64,000 nt of DNA from Rhizobium sp. BK650. GTDB lineage: Bacteria > Pseudomonadota > Alphaproteobacteria > Rhizobiales > Rhizobiaceae. The notes under the pieces were generated by a model. It ran no database searches, had not been told where the DNA came from, and saw only the letters and a list, made by a program, of their open reading frames with translations. A program made the translations under genes and the position numbers. The stretch lies in the NCBI RefSeq assembly GCF_014195325.1, contig NZ_JACIBK010000002.1, positions 682,001 to 746,000 of the forward strand, given 5' to 3'. This document shows, piece by piece, positions 48,542 through 58,157 of the stretch (the stretch's first letter is position 1; every line of letters begins with the position of its first letter).

Positions 48542-49861
48542 ATGAGCTCCCGGATGGCGCGGGTCGGTCTGAACGCGTACCGTCTGGCGGGAACCGTGGC
48601 TTCGCCGGTCGTCGGCCTCTACATCACCTACCGCACGGCCAAGGGCAAGGAAGACCGTGCCCGCCGGCTGGAACGGTTTGGGTATGCAAGCGCCAATCGG
48701 CCGCAAGGCCCGCTCGTCTGGTTCCATGCCGCAAGTGTGGGCGAAACCAACGCCGTCATTCCCCTGATCCGTGAAATTCGCCGCCGTGACATCCATGTCA
48801 TCCTGACGACAGGCACCATCACCTCGGCAAAGCTTGCTGCTGAACGTCTCGGCACCGACGCCATCCATCAATATGTACCGCTCGATCTGAAGCCCGCTGT
48901 CGGCCGTTTCCTCGATTATTGGCAGCCCGATTGCGCCATCATCGCTGAATCCGAAATCTGGCCCGCGACCGTGCTGGAACTTGGGCGGCGGCGCATTCCG
49001 CAGATCCTCGTCAATGCCCGTATGTCGGACCGCTCGTTTGCCCGTTGGCGCCGCCGCCCGTCGCTTGCCGAGGCTCTCTTCGAAAATCTGGCGCTGGTCA
49101 TAGCCCAGTCTGATTTGGACGCCGAACGTTTCCGTGATCTTGGCGCCGTGCCGGTAATCACCTCGGGCAACCTGAAGGTCGACACCGACGCTCCGCCATA
49201 TGATAGCGCTGTCTTCGCCCGCTATAAGAAGCAAATCGGCGACCGCAAGACATGGGCGGCGATCTCCACCTTCGACGGCGAGGAAAATGCGGCTGGCATC
49301 GTCCACCGGGCGCTCCGCGACCGCGACAAGCAGCTCACGATCATTGTGCCGCGCCATCCCGAGCGCTCTGACGAGATCGAGGCAACTCTTGTCAAGCAGG
49401 GACTGAAGGTCGCTCGCCGCACACGTGACGATGTTCTGACGCCTGATGTCGATATCTTTCTTGGGGATACGATTGGCGAAATGGGCCTTTATCTTCGTCT
49501 GACGGAAGTGGCCTTCGTCGGTCGCTCGCTCTTTGCCGAAGGCGGCCAGAATCCGCTGGAGCCGGCCATGCTCGGCTGTGCCATCCTCTCGGGCGGCAAT
49601 GTGCAGAACTTCCGTGAAGCCTATCAGAAGCTCGCCCGCAGCGGCAGCGCCCGCATGGTGCGCGATACCGAGATGCTGGCGAAGGGCGTGCATTACCTGC
49701 TGACCAACGATGAGGCGCGCGGCAAGATGATCCAGGCCGGAATCGCCACCGTTCATGAAATGCGCGGCGCGCTGAGCGCCACCTTGAAGGGGCTGGAGCC
49801 CTATATCAACCCGCTGACGGTGAAGGCGCGCTTGTTGCCCAAAACCGCGGCGCAGGCCTGA
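48542..49861 (+). CDS. kdtA: 3-deoxy-D-manno-octulosonic acid transferase
   Basis: A 439-residue glycosyltransferase (WaaA) that adds Kdo residues to lipid IVA in the inner membrane. It shows an N-terminal membrane anchor (LAGTVASPVVGLYITYRTAK), VWFHAASVGETNAVIPLIRE, the catalytic-region IIAESEIWPATVLELGRRRI, and SLFAEGGQNPLEPAMLGCAI near the C-terminus. It is followed 10 bases later by a HAD phosphatase gene and then by lpxK, so the lipid A genes are grouped. Confidence 0.95.
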   Translation: MSSRMARVGLNAYRLAGTVASPVVGLYITYRTAKGKEDRARRLERFGYASANRPQGPLVWFHAASVGETNAVIPLIREIRRRDIHVILTTGTITSAKLAAERLGTDAIHQYVPLDLKPAVGRFLDYWQPDCAIIAESEIWPATVLELGRRRIPQILVNARMSDRSFARWRRRPSLAEALFENLALVIAQSDLDAERFRDLGAVPVITSGNLKVDTDAPPYDSAVFARYKKQIGDRKTWAAISTFDGEENAAGIVHRALRDRDKQLTIIVPRHPERSDEIEATLVKQGLKVARRTRDDVLTPDVDIFLGDTIGEMGLYLRLTEVAFVGRSLFAEGGQNPLEPAMLGCAILSGGNVQNFREAYQKLARSGSARMVRDTEMLAKGVHYLLTNDEARGKMIQAGIATVHEMRGALSATLKGLEPYINPLTVKARLLPKTAAQA

Positions 49862-49870
49862 GGAGCAATC

Positions 49871-50593
49871 ATGTCGGCGGAGGTGAAGATCAGGGGCATC
49901 CTGTTCGACAAGGACGGCACGCTGCTCGACTATGATGAAAGCTGGCTTCCGGTAAATCGCGAGCTTGCCCGCATCGCTGCCGAAGGTGATGCCGCTCTCG
50001 CCGACGATCTTCTGGCCCAGTGCGGCATGGACCCGGTGACCGGGCATATCGTACCCGACAGCCTGCTAGCTGCCGGCAACACCCGCCAGATCGCCGAAGG
50101 CCTGGTCGCTGCCGGCTCGAGGGTCGATGTCATCGAACTGACGATCAAGCTCGACAACCTCTTTGCCAATGCCGCCGAATTCTCCGTCCCGGTGACGGAC
50201 CTCGCCGCTTTCTTCGAGCGCCTGCACAAGAGCGGTTTCAAGCTCGGCATTGCCTCCAGCGATAACGAGCGCTCTATCCGCCAGACGGCCCAGCGTTTCG
50301 GCATTTCCCAATATGTCGATTATATCGCCGGTTACGACAGCGGCTTCGGCAGTAAGCCGGAGCCTGGCATGGTGCTCGGCTTCTGCGCTGCGACCGGTCT
50401 CGCGCCGGAAGAGGTCGCCATGGTCGGCGACAATAACCACGATCTCCATATGGGCAGGAACGCCAAAGTGGGCCTGACGATCGCGGTTCTGACTGGCACC
50501 GGCTCGCTTGAGTCGCTCTCTGCGGCTGCCGATCATGTCTTAGACGACATCACTGGCATTGTGGCCCTGCTGCCGGATCTTCAGCCGGCCTGA
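49871..50593 (+). CDS. HAD-superfamily phosphatase (Gph-like)
   Basis: A 240-residue protein with the HAD core: RGILFDKDGTLLDYDESWLP (motif I DKDGT), FKLGIASSDNERSIRQTAQR (motif II S), GSKPEPGMVLGFCAATGL (motif III Lys) and MVGDNNHDLHMGRNAKVGL (motif IV). A helical cap follows motif I. Phosphoglycolate phosphatase-like proteins share this layout; the true substrate is unknown. GAGGAG precedes the ATG. It sits between kdtA and lpxK. Confidence 0.9.
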   Translation: MSAEVKIRGILFDKDGTLLDYDESWLPVNRELARIAAEGDAALADDLLAQCGMDPVTGHIVPDSLLAAGNTRQIAEGLVAAGSRVDVIELTIKLDNLFANAAEFSVPVTDLAAFFERLHKSGFKLGIASSDNERSIRQTAQRFGISQYVDYIAGYDSGFGSKPEPGMVLGFCAATGLAPEEVAMVGDNNHDLHMGRNAKVGLTIAVLTGTGSLESLSAAADHVLDDITGIVALLPDLQPA

Positions 50594-50697
50594 CGCGCAA
50601 AGACTTGCATTTTCATGCGTTTTGGCTTCTCAATCCGCCCGATTGATTTTGGAGGACCTCGTCCTGACGGCCGGGGCAAGGGAAACGGGACGGCATT

Positions 50698-51741
50698 ATG
50701 ATTTCAGAAGCGCCGCCTTTCTGGTGGAGGCGGGCAGGCTGGCAGGCTTGGGTTTTATCGCCCCTTTCTTTCCTCTATGGCCGCGTGGCGGGTTACCGCA
50801 TGATCCATGCGCGCCGCGCCTCGGTTCCAATCCCCGTCATCTGCGTCGGTAATTTCACCGTCGGCGGCGCTGGCAAAACGCCGACCGCGATTGCAATTGC
50901 CCGTGCCGCGAAGGCTAAGGGTCTGAACCCCGGTTTCCTCAGCCGCGGCCATGGCGGCTCCCTTGATGTGACAACAGTTGTCGATCCCGCGCACCATCGC
51001 GCTGTTGCCGTCGGTGACGAGCCGCTGCTGCTGGCGCAGGAAGCACTGACGGTGATCTCCCGCCGGCGTGTCGATGGTGCGATCAGACTGGTTGAGGAGG
51101 GCGCCGATTTCATCATTATGGATGACGGCTTCCAGAGCGCGCGCCTCGCGATCGACTATGCACTTCTGGTAATTGATGCGACGCGCGGTCTCGGCAATGG
51201 CTATATTGTGCCAAGCGGACCGGTGCGCGCACCGGTGCGCCTGCAACTGCGCCAGGCAACCGCGCTTCTGAAGGTTGGAGATGGCAATGCGGCCGACCGC
51301 ATCGTCCGTATCGCAGCCCGCGCGGCAAAGCCCTATTTCACGGCTGCGCTGAAGATCTCGGGCGAAAACTACCTGGAAGGCCTGAAAGTGCTGGCCTTTG
51401 CGGGCATCGCCGATCCCGAGAAATTCTTTCGCACCGTGCGTTCGCTTGGCGCGACCATCGAGGTCGCGACCTCCTTCGGCGATCACGAACACCTTAGCGA
51501 AGAAGAGATCGAGGGTCTTCTGAAGACTGCGGACCAGCAGAACCTGACGATCGTTACGACCTCGAAGGACTTCGTGCGGCTCGCCGGTCATCACGGCAAG
51601 GCCGAACAGCTAGCGGTCCGCTGCCGGGTCGTCGAGGTGGAAATGGCCTTCACGGATCCACTTGCCCCTAGCCTCATCATAGACCGAGCTTTCGAGGCCT
51701 GCCGTCAACGGCGGCTCAAAGAGGCGAAGGCAAAAAGTTAA
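50698..51741 (+). CDS. lpxK: Tetraacyldisaccharide 4'-kinase
   Basis: A 347-residue enzyme that phosphorylates the 4' position of the lipid A precursor to form lipid IVA. It shows an N-terminal membrane-associated segment ([20 protein letters not shown]), the P-loop [20 protein letters not shown] and [20 protein letters not shown] (DDGFQ motif). Its end overlaps the convergent DUF2093 gene by four bases. The product feeds the Kdo transferase encoded upstream. Confidence 0.96.
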   Translation: MISEAPPFWWRRAGWQAWVLSPLSFLYGRVAGYRMIHARRASVPIPVICVGNFTVGGAGKTPTAIAIARAAKAKGLNPGFLSRGHGGSLDVTTVVDPAHHRAVAVGDEPLLLAQEALTVISRRRVDGAIRLVEEGADFIIMDDGFQSARLAIDYALLVIDATRGLGNGYIVPSGPVRAPVRLQLRQATALLKVGDGNAADRIVRIAARAAKPYFTAALKISGENYLEGLKVLAFAGIADPEKFFRTVRSLGATIEVATSFGDHEHLSEEEIEGLLKTADQQNLTIVTTSKDFVRLAGHHGKAEQLAVRCRVVEVEMAFTDPLAPSLIIDRAFEACRQRRLKEAKAKS

Positions 51742-51974
51742 CGCTGGGTCGGCAAAACACCGGCGCGGCGGTCGGCTTCGAGCGCCGATGCGACGTCTGC
51801 GTAGGCTTCCTGTCGCGCTACGCTCCAATAGCGGAGCTCATCGAGCGGAACCTGCTTGCCGGTGAGTGCGCAGACAACATAGGAGCCGGGCGACAGAATC
51901 TGGAAGTCGCCGTCGAGATAACGGATTTTCGCTTCGCGGTTCCCGTGCCCTTCAAACAAGTTCATGCGCTCCAT
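51738..51974 (-). CDS. DUF2093 protein
   Basis: A 75-78 residue protein: [20 protein letters not shown], then [20 protein letters not shown] and [15 protein letters not shown]. This matches the alphaproteobacterial DUF2093 family, function unknown. The start may be ATG at 51974 or ATG at 51965. It is convergent with lpxK and just downstream of mutL on the minus strand. Confidence 0.88.
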   Translation of the reverse strand: MERMNLFEGHGNREAKIRYLDGDFQILSPGSYVVCALTGKQVPLDELRYWSVARQEAYADVASALEADRRAGVLPTQR

Positions 51975-52032
51975 TCCCTATGGCCTGTCATCCGCTTGCC
52001 ATACTCCCCGAGAGGCCGTTTTGCCAGCTTTT

Positions 52033-53847
52033 TCAGCTCCGGCCGAACAGCCGTTCGATATCGGCAAGCTTGAGTTCGATATAGGTCGGCCGTCCGTGAT
52101 TACACTGGCCGGAGCCCGGGGTGATTTCCATCTGGCGCAAAAGTGCGTTCATTTCTTCCGGCCGCATTCGCCGTCCTGATCGCACGGAGCCGTGACAGGC
52201 CATGGTCGCGGCCACATATTCGAGCTTGGTGGAAAGACCGGAGGCCGTATCCCATTCGGCAATCTCGTCGGCAAGCTGACGGATGAGGCCCGGCGCATCC
52301 ACTTCGCCCAGCATGGCCGGCGTCTCGCGTACGGCAATGGCGCCCGGCCCGAAGCGTTCGATTGCAAGGCCGAGCTCGGCAAGCTCTGCCGCATGCACCA
52401 TCAGCCGATCGCAATCCTCCTCGGGGATGTCGACGATTTCAGGGATGAGCAGTACCTGCGAGGCTAGCCGCTTCGAATGCAGCGCCTTGCGCATCGCCTC
52501 GAACACCAGCCGCTCGTGGGCCGCGTGCTGATCGACGATGACGATGCCGTCATCGGTCTGGGCCACGATATAATTTTCATGGATCTGCGCCCTGGCGGCA
52601 CCGAGCGGATAGCGCGCCATCGCTTCGACTGCGGCCGCCTGAGCCAGCGGCGCTTGCTCGAAAACCGGCTCGGACCGCGCCGTCGGGTGGACGAGTCCGT
52701 CGAAGGAGGCTTGCGGCCTTTCGGCAAAACCGGCTGTCGGCTGGTATGGCCGGGAAGGGGATGTTGCCGCGGACCACGGCGCCTGCGGCCGCGGTGATGC
52801 CGCCTGGAAGCCGGGTCGGAAAGACCGCAGCATGTCGCTCGCGCCAGTCGTTGCCGCGCGACTGCCGTCGCGCGCCAGCGCCTCGCGGATCGCACCGACG
52901 ATCAGTCCGCGCACCAGCCCCGGATCGCGGAAGCGGACGTCGGATTTTGCCGGATGCACGTTGACGTCCACCAGTGCCGGATCGAGTGTGATCGACAGCA
53001 CCGCAACGGGATAGCGCCCGGCCGGGATCGTTTCGGCGTAGGCGCCGCGAATCGCCGAGAGGATGAGTTTATCCTGCACGGGCCGGCCGTTGACGAAAGC
53101 GTACTGGTGGGCGGAGTTGCCCCGGTTGAAGGTCGGCACGCCGGCGAAGCCAGTTAGCTGCACGGCTTCACGTTCGGCGTCCAAGGCGATGGCGTTGTCG
53201 CGGAATTCTTTGCCGAGCACCTGTGCCATGCGCGCCAGGTGATCCCCGCCGGTGGCCGGAAATTCCAGGCTCGAGCGATCAGGGCCTGACAGCACGAAAC
53301 GCACGCCCGGAAAGGCAATCGCCATGCGCTTGACGATCTCGGTGATTGCTGCAGCTTCCGCCTTTTCCGTCTTCAGGAACTTCAGCCGCGCCGGCGTTGC
53401 GAAGAACAGGTCGCGTACTTCGACGATCGTTCCCGGGTTGGCGGCTGTTGGGCGCAGATGCACGATCTTGCCGCCGACGACTGCAATCTCGTTGCCTGCC
53501 GCGCTGTCGCGCCTGCGGCTCGAAATACTGAGCCGCGCCACCGAACCGATTGATGGCAGTGCTTCGCCGCGGAAGCCGAGCGTGCGGATATCGTCGAGCG
53601 TCTCCGATATCTTTGATGTGCAGTGACGCTTGACGGCAAGCTCGAGATCGGCGGCATCCATGCCGGTACCGTTGTCGCTGACGCGCAGCAGCGCCTTGCC
53701 GCCGCCGGCGGTCGCGATTTCGATGCGTGTAGCACCGGCGTCAAGCGCGTTTTCGATCAGCTCTTTCGCAGCACTCGCCGGCCGTTCGATGACCTCACCG
53801 GCGGCGATCTGATTGATGAGCGTTTCTGAGAGCTGTCTGATGACCAT
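52033..53847 (-). CDS. mutL: DNA mismatch repair protein MutL
   Basis: A 604-residue protein with the GHKL ATPase N-terminus: [57 protein letters not shown] Pro/Ala-rich linker (residues about 330-410) connects to the dimerisation domain. The C-terminal endonuclease motif DQHA-x2-E-x4-E is present as [15 protein letters not shown]; the family's zinc-site part [17 protein letters not shown] follows. It coordinates mismatch repair with MutS. It is divergent from the PAS-receiver gene. Confidence 0.96.
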   Translation of the reverse strand: MVIRQLSETLINQIAAGEVIERPASAAKELIENALDAGATRIEIATAGGGKALLRVSDNGTGMDAADLELAVKRHCTSKISETLDDIRTLGFRGEALPSIGSVARLSISSRRRDSAAGNEIAVVGGKIVHLRPTAANPGTIVEVRDLFFATPARLKFLKTEKAEAAAITEIVKRMAIAFPGVRFVLSGPDRSSLEFPATGGDHLARMAQVLGKEFRDNAIALDAEREAVQLTGFAGVPTFNRGNSAHQYAFVNGRPVQDKLILSAIRGAYAETIPAGRYPVAVLSITLDPALVDVNVHPAKSDVRFRDPGLVRGLIVGAIREALARDGSRAATTGASDMLRSFRPGFQAASPRPQAPWSAATSPSRPYQPTAGFAERPQASFDGLVHPTARSEPVFEQAPLAQAAAVEAMARYPLGAARAQIHENYIVAQTDDGIVIVDQHAAHERLVFEAMRKALHSKRLASQVLLIPEIVDIPEEDCDRLMVHAAELAELGLAIERFGPGAIAVRETPAMLGEVDAPGLIRQLADEIAEWDTASGLSTKLEYVAATMACHGSVRSGRRMRPEEMNALLRQMEITPGSGQCNHGRPTYIELKLADIERLFGRS

Positions 53848-53920
53848 AGGTCTATTTTCCAGGATTCGCAGCCCCGAGGAAAGGATTTTGTCAGGTTGTA
53901 GGCAACTGCTTCAGGCTTCT

Positions 53921-53934
53921 CCCCAAATTTGGGG
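53921..53934. promoter_or_regulatory. 14-bp perfect palindrome upstream of the PAS-receiver gene
   Basis: CCCCAAATTTGGGG lies about 95 bases before the ATG at 54029, in the mutL-PAS gene divergent region. A closely related word occurs before the GGDEF-EAL gene (55766-55780). It may be an operator; nothing identifies the protein. Confidence 0.4.
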
Positions 53935-54028
53935 GTGGTCATTGTTAAGCGGCTTTTAAGACAAGAACGGCATTTTATTCATATACCTCCGAAACTGCGA
54001 AAATCGGACAGATATGGGATGTGAATGA

Positions 54029-55747
54029 ATGAGTGCCGGCTTCGAAAAGGCGGACACATCATCTGTGAGTGACGCGTTGCCGCCTGAGGCTGACCTTCAG
54101 ACGGTACTTTTCGATGCTGTATGCGACAGTCTTTCTGCTGCCTTCGTCATCTATGATCGCAATGATCTTCTTATCTTCGTCAGCCGCCAGGTCGTGGAAT
54201 TCTTTGCAGTGCCTGCGGCTGTGCTGCGGCCGGGTACACGACTTCGTGATTTTCTGGGTGCGGTCTACGATACCGGCGTCCGCGAGCAGACCCTCGCGCG
54301 CGAGGTGGTTTCGCTCAGCCGCGAGGACTGGCTGTCCCAGCGTATCGCTTCCCACTGGCGCGAACGCTTCGAATCCGTCGAACGTCACGGCGCTGATCGG
54401 TGGGTGCGTTTTTTGAAGCGTCGCCTGCCGAACGGCTACGGCGTGACCGTCATCTCCGATATTTCCGAGGCGCGTAAGCGTGAGGAACAATGGCGCTACG
54501 ATCTGGAGCGCGTGCAACTCACCGAGGACATTCTCGATCACCTGCCGTTCCCGCTATTCGTCAAGGATCGCAACCTCGCCTATGTCGCCGTCAACAAGGC
54601 CTTCTGTGAGAAGTACCAGACGACGGCGGACGAGGTTCTCGGCCGCAAGAGCGGCGATCTTTTTTCACCTGACATCGCTAAGCGCTTCGAGGAAAGCGAC
54701 CGTCATGTGCTGGAAACCGGCGAGATGTCGGTCGTCCGCCAGCGTCAAATTGCCCGTGACGGTACTGAGCGCGATATCGTCAGCCGCAAACACAGGATCG
54801 GCAAGCCCGGACGTTACTTCCTCGTTTCGACCATGCAGGACCTGCCGCGTGAGGGCAACGATCTCGACGAGTTTAGTGAAGCCTCTGAGATCACCACCTC
54901 CAGCAACCAGACCTATCGCCGCGCCTACGTACCGATGCCGGACGCATCACAACGCCGCGAGCCCGCAGCGATGGAGGCGATCGTTCCGGAAAATTTCTCC
55001 GGCCGTAAAATCCTCGTCGTCACCTCAGATCTCGCCGCCGAAACTGCCGCGTTGCGAACGCTCGCCAAATACGGCTTCGAATCCTGTTCCGTCCGCGGCG
55101 AGGACGAGCAGGAGCATTTCCTCGAGATCGCCAGCTCTTCCGGCATCTCGCTTGATCTTCTGATCATCGATAACCAGATGGGTATGCGCTGCCTGGAACT
55201 TGCCGAACAATACGGCATACCCGCCCTCGTCATGGATGGCTTCCAGATCGCCAACGAACTGACTTTCCAGATCGCCCGCCACTTCAACCGCAACGGACGC
55301 GGCGCCGGTGCCGACGGAGACTGGGAAATCACCACGACAGATGAGATCGGCGTGGACCTTCAGGTCCTCGTCGCCGAAGACAACGATATCAACCAGATCG
55401 TGTTCTCGCAGATCCTCGAGGGCCTCGGTTACCGCCATCTGATCGCCGCAACAGGCGAAGAAGTTGTCCGCCTTTGGGCCGAACACCGGCCGCAGATCGT
55501 GCTGATGGATATTTCACTGCCGGTCTTCAACGGCTTCGAGGCCTCACGCCTCATTCGCCAAATGGAAGAAGGGCAGGGAGTACACACGCCGATCATCGGC
55601 GTGCTGACGCAGGCTTTCGAGCGCGATCGCACCGAATGTGCAAAGGCCGGCATGGATGACGTCGTCATGAAGCCTGTCAGCCCGGATATTCTCGAAACTG
55701 TATTTCAGAAGCACCTAATGGGTGGGACCATCAAGGCGCAGAAATAA
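54029..55747 (+). CDS. PAS-PAS-receiver signalling protein without a kinase domain
   Basis: A 572-residue protein. Residues 20-145 form a PAS domain (AFVIYDRNDLLIFVSRQVVE), 160-275 a second PAS (DILDHLPFPLFVKDRNLAYV), 325-410 a receiver-like fold with LLIIDNQMG but without the Lys and Thr switch set, and 435-560 a full receiver: VLVAEDNDINQIV, IVLMDISLPVFNG, VLTQA and VMKPVS. No HisKA or HATPase domain occurs, so it must be phosphorylated by another protein or act as a partner. Hybrid kinases lacking the kinase part are known but uncommon. The next gene encodes a c-di-GMP type protein. Confidence 0.85.
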   Translation: MSAGFEKADTSSVSDALPPEADLQTVLFDAVCDSLSAAFVIYDRNDLLIFVSRQVVEFFAVPAAVLRPGTRLRDFLGAVYDTGVREQTLAREVVSLSREDWLSQRIASHWRERFESVERHGADRWVRFLKRRLPNGYGVTVISDISEARKREEQWRYDLERVQLTEDILDHLPFPLFVKDRNLAYVAVNKAFCEKYQTTADEVLGRKSGDLFSPDIAKRFEESDRHVLETGEMSVVRQRQIARDGTERDIVSRKHRIGKPGRYFLVSTMQDLPREGNDLDEFSEASEITTSSNQTYRRAYVPMPDASQRREPAAMEAIVPENFSGRKILVVTSDLAAETAALRTLAKYGFESCSVRGEDEQEHFLEIASSSGISLDLLIIDNQMGMRCLELAEQYGIPALVMDGFQIANELTFQIARHFNRNGRGAGADGDWEITTTDEIGVDLQVLVAEDNDINQIVFSQILEGLGYRHLIAATGEEVVRLWAEHRPQIVLMDISLPVFNGFEASRLIRQMEEGQGVHTPIIGVLTQAFERDRTECAKAGMDDVVMKPVSPDILETVFQKHLMGGTIKAQK

Positions 55748-55765
55748 ACAAAATGCGGGTCAACT

Positions 55766-55780
55766 CCCCAGAATTTGGGA
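55766..55780. promoter_or_regulatory. Imperfect palindrome before the GGDEF-EAL gene
   Basis: CCCCAGAATTTGGGA matches CCCCAAATTTGGGG at 53921, with one extra base at the centre. It lies about 100 bases before the ATG at 55878 and just after the PAS-receiver stop, and may be the same kind of operator. Confidence 0.35.
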
Positions 55781-55877
55781 ATGCTTCGGGTTGTATCGCC
55801 GCAAATTTACTATCGAATTGTTAAGGTTTGCCGATCATTCTTTGCCCTGGTGTGGAGGAAAGCTTGGGTTTGCAGTG

Positions 55878-57245
55878 ATGGTGTCGGCGGAAATACCATT
55901 CATGACGGTAAGTCAGAACGAGCTGCAGGCGATGGCCTATACCGATCCACTGACCGGGTTGGGAAACCGGTATCGCATGCGGGACAAGGTGATGCAGATT
56001 TCTGCCGAGCGCGCCAGCGATCCGGCACCCTTCACCATCGGCATTGCAAATCTGGACAGTTTCAAGCCGATCAACGATCTCTTCGGCTCTGCCGCCGGCG
56101 ATGAAATCCTTTGCCAGGTCGCCCATCGCCTGAAGGCTTGTATTCCTGATGGTGCTCTCGTGACCCGACATGACGGCGACGAATTCGCCTTCGTCCTGCC
56201 GCTTATTTTCGAGCGCGCCAGTGCGGAGAAATTCGGCCAGATGATCCGCGAAGTCCTGTCGGCACCTTATGATCTCGGCGACCGCAACGTGCGCCTTTCA
56301 GCCTCCTTCGGCTTTGCGATCTATCCCTTTGCCGGCGAGGAGTGGGAAGAGCTTTTGAAAAGCGCAGAAACCGCGCTCTATCGCTCCAAACGTCGCGGCC
56401 GCGGTCAGATCACGGTTTATTCACGCGAGATCGCGCAGGAGATGAAGCGGGCGACCCAGCTCGAACAGGCGCTCAGAAACGCCATCATATCAGATGCGAT
56501 CGACGTGCATTTCCAGCCGATCGTCTCGCTTGCTAACAATCAGGTGGTGGGTTTCGAAGCCCTTGCCCGCTGGAACGACCCCGATCTCGGTTTCGTCTCC
56601 CCCGGCGTCTTCGTGCCGCTTGCCGAAGAGCGAGGTTTCATCGACGCCCTGTCGGAAGCACTGCTGCGCAAGGCAGCGGAAGCTGCACTCTCGTGGCCGC
56701 GAGAGCTCTTCTTGTCTTTCAATCTGTCTTCCGCCCAGCTCATGGACCCGGGCACAAGCAGCAGTATTCTGTCGATCCTCGGTCGCGTCGGTTTCGATCC
56801 GCACCGCCTCGAACTGGAGATCACCGAAACGGCTGTGATGAGCTCCGCCGATACGGCGCATCGGATCCTGGCCGATCTCAGGGCGGCCGGCGTGCGCATC
56901 TCCCTGGACGATTTCGGTACCGGTCAGTCGAGCCTCGGACGTCTGCGTGATTTCATCTTCGACAAAATCAAGATCGACCGCGCCTTCGTGTCACGCATCA
57001 ATTCCGATCGCGCGTCCGAGCATATCATCAAGGCGATCCTTGCCATGTGTGAAGGCCTTGAACTGGAAGTCGTAGCAGAGGGCATCGAAGATTATTCGGA
57101 AGCAGTCAAGCTGCGTATGCTCGGCTGCGGCATGGGGCAGGGGTACCATTTCGGTCGGCCCGCCGATGGCATAGCCACCCTGCGATTCCTGCACGAAAAC
57201 TACTACTACCACGATACTAACGCGACGGAACGTGCCAGCGCTTAG
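55878..57245 (+). CDS. GGDEF-EAL protein with altered GGDEF motif, probable c-di-GMP phosphodiesterase
   Basis: A 455-residue protein. The GGDEF domain starts YTDPLTGLGNRYRMRDKVMQ, but the signature reads RHDGDEFAF, so the first Gly is Asp; this usually weakens or ends cyclase activity. The EAL domain keeps its set: DVHFQPIV, VGFEALARW, LELEITETAV, SLDDFGTGQSS, KIDRAFV, VVAEGIED and GQGYHFGRP. The likely activity is cleavage of c-di-GMP. No membrane or input domain is present. Start assigned to ATG 55878; ATG 55902 is possible, and the ribosome site is weak for both. Confidence 0.88.
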   Translation: MVSAEIPFMTVSQNELQAMAYTDPLTGLGNRYRMRDKVMQISAERASDPAPFTIGIANLDSFKPINDLFGSAAGDEILCQVAHRLKACIPDGALVTRHDGDEFAFVLPLIFERASAEKFGQMIREVLSAPYDLGDRNVRLSASFGFAIYPFAGEEWEELLKSAETALYRSKRRGRGQITVYSREIAQEMKRATQLEQALRNAIISDAIDVHFQPIVSLANNQVVGFEALARWNDPDLGFVSPGVFVPLAEERGFIDALSEALLRKAAEAALSWPRELFLSFNLSSAQLMDPGTSSSILSILGRVGFDPHRLELEITETAVMSSADTAHRILADLRAAGVRISLDDFGTGQSSLGRLRDFIFDKIKIDRAFVSRINSDRASEHIIKAILAMCEGLELEVVAEGIEDYSEAVKLRMLGCGMGQGYHFGRPADGIATLRFLHENYYYHDTNATERASA

Positions 57246-57251
57246 CCGCAG

Positions 57252-57287
57252 GAAAAACAAAACGACGGCGCCCCAAGGACGCCGTCG
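57252..57287 (-). terminator. Terminator after the PRC-barrel gene
   Basis: On the minus strand CGACGGCG pairs with CGCCGTCG around TCCTTGGGG, followed by TTTTGTTTTT. It ends the minus-strand PRC gene and sits right behind the GGDEF-EAL stop. Confidence 0.8.
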
Positions 57288-57311
57288 CCTAGGCCTCTAT
57301 AGCCATTCGAA

Positions 57312-57935
57312 TTACTTGTTGGTCGTCGAACCTGTCGCAGTGTTGTCCGTCGGCATGCCCGTACCGGTTGATGCCGGAGCCTTTTCAGCCGACTGCATTG
57401 CCAGTGTCTTGAATTCCGGGGCAGCCTTGAGCGACTCGGCGGTTTCCGTCGTGGTCAGCTTGACGGAGCCGTCCTGAGTGTTCTGAGCGACGGTGATCTT
57501 CCCGATCGGAACAGCGACTTTCTTTTCGCCGATACCGAGGAAGCCGCCGACACCGACGACTGCTGCAACCAGGCCGCCATCCTTCTTCATGATCAGGTCA
57601 TCGACGTCGCCGATGCTCTCATTGTTGCCATTATAGACGGACTGGCCGATATAGGTGTTGGCGCTGATCTGGTCTGGAGCCTGCTGCGTCAGATAGCTGC
57701 CGCCACCTGCCTGAGCCGTATCGGTGCTCGCTGCCGGGGCCGGAGCCTGAGCGGCATCACCGCCTGCAGGCACCATGGGCTTTGCCGGTGCCGGAGATGC
57801 CGGATTGGCGGGGGCGGACTGCGTCGGGGCGGCGGGATTGGCCGGCTGCGAAGCCGTCTGCGAAAATGCCGCCGGTGCGAAGGCCGTGGCAAACAAGGCG
57901 CCAGCGGCAACGGTCGTCAGAAGTTTGCGTGTCAT
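57312..57935 (-). CDS. Exported PRC-barrel domain protein
   Basis: A 207-residue protein. It has a signal peptide (LLTTVAAGALFATAFAPAAF), a Pro/Ala linker of about 60 residues with repeated PANPA-type words, then a PRC-barrel domain (ISANTYIGQSVYNGNNESIG, DVDDLIMKKDGGLVAAVVGV, KKVAVPIGKITV), and a Ser/Thr/Ala tail. PRC-barrels in photosynthetic and ribosomal proteins bind partners; the exported rhizobial type has no set role. Start ATG 57935 follows AAAGGTAGG; an upstream frame to 58112 is not coding-like. Confidence 0.88.
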   Translation of the reverse strand: MTRKLLTTVAAGALFATAFAPAAFSQTASQPANPAAPTQSAPANPASPAPAKPMVPAGGDAAQAPAPAASTDTAQAGGGSYLTQQAPDQISANTYIGQSVYNGNNESIGDVDDLIMKKDGGLVAAVVGVGGFLGIGEKKVAVPIGKITVAQNTQDGSVKLTTTETAESLKAAPEFKTLAMQSAEKAPASTGTGMPTDNTATGSTTNK

Positions 57936-58103
57936 TTCGAACCTACCTTTGTTCCTTGAGTGATCCCTAGCCCGGCAGCGCCCGTTTTCCAGGCATTCCT
58001 GCCACGCCGGTTCAAGAGTGAAATGACCTGTGCGCTTATTGGTTCCGGACGAAGACACGGAAAATTTTGCGATTTTCACGGAACTTTGTTCAGAAAACAG
58101 CCG

Positions 58104-58138
58104 AAAAAGCAAAAGGCGCCCTGCAATGGAGCGCCTTC
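58104..58138 (-). terminator. Terminator after the SMP-30 gene
   Basis: On the minus strand AAGGCGC pairs with GCGCCTT around an 11-base loop, followed by TTGCTTTTT. It ends the sugar-acid operon. Confidence 0.75.
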
Positions 58139-58157
58139 TGAATTCCTGGCGTTGCCC

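Noticed and set aside
53921..53934. CCCCAAATTTGGGG considered as a terminator for mutL or the PAS gene
   Set aside because: It lies in a divergent promoter region upstream of both genes and has no T-run.
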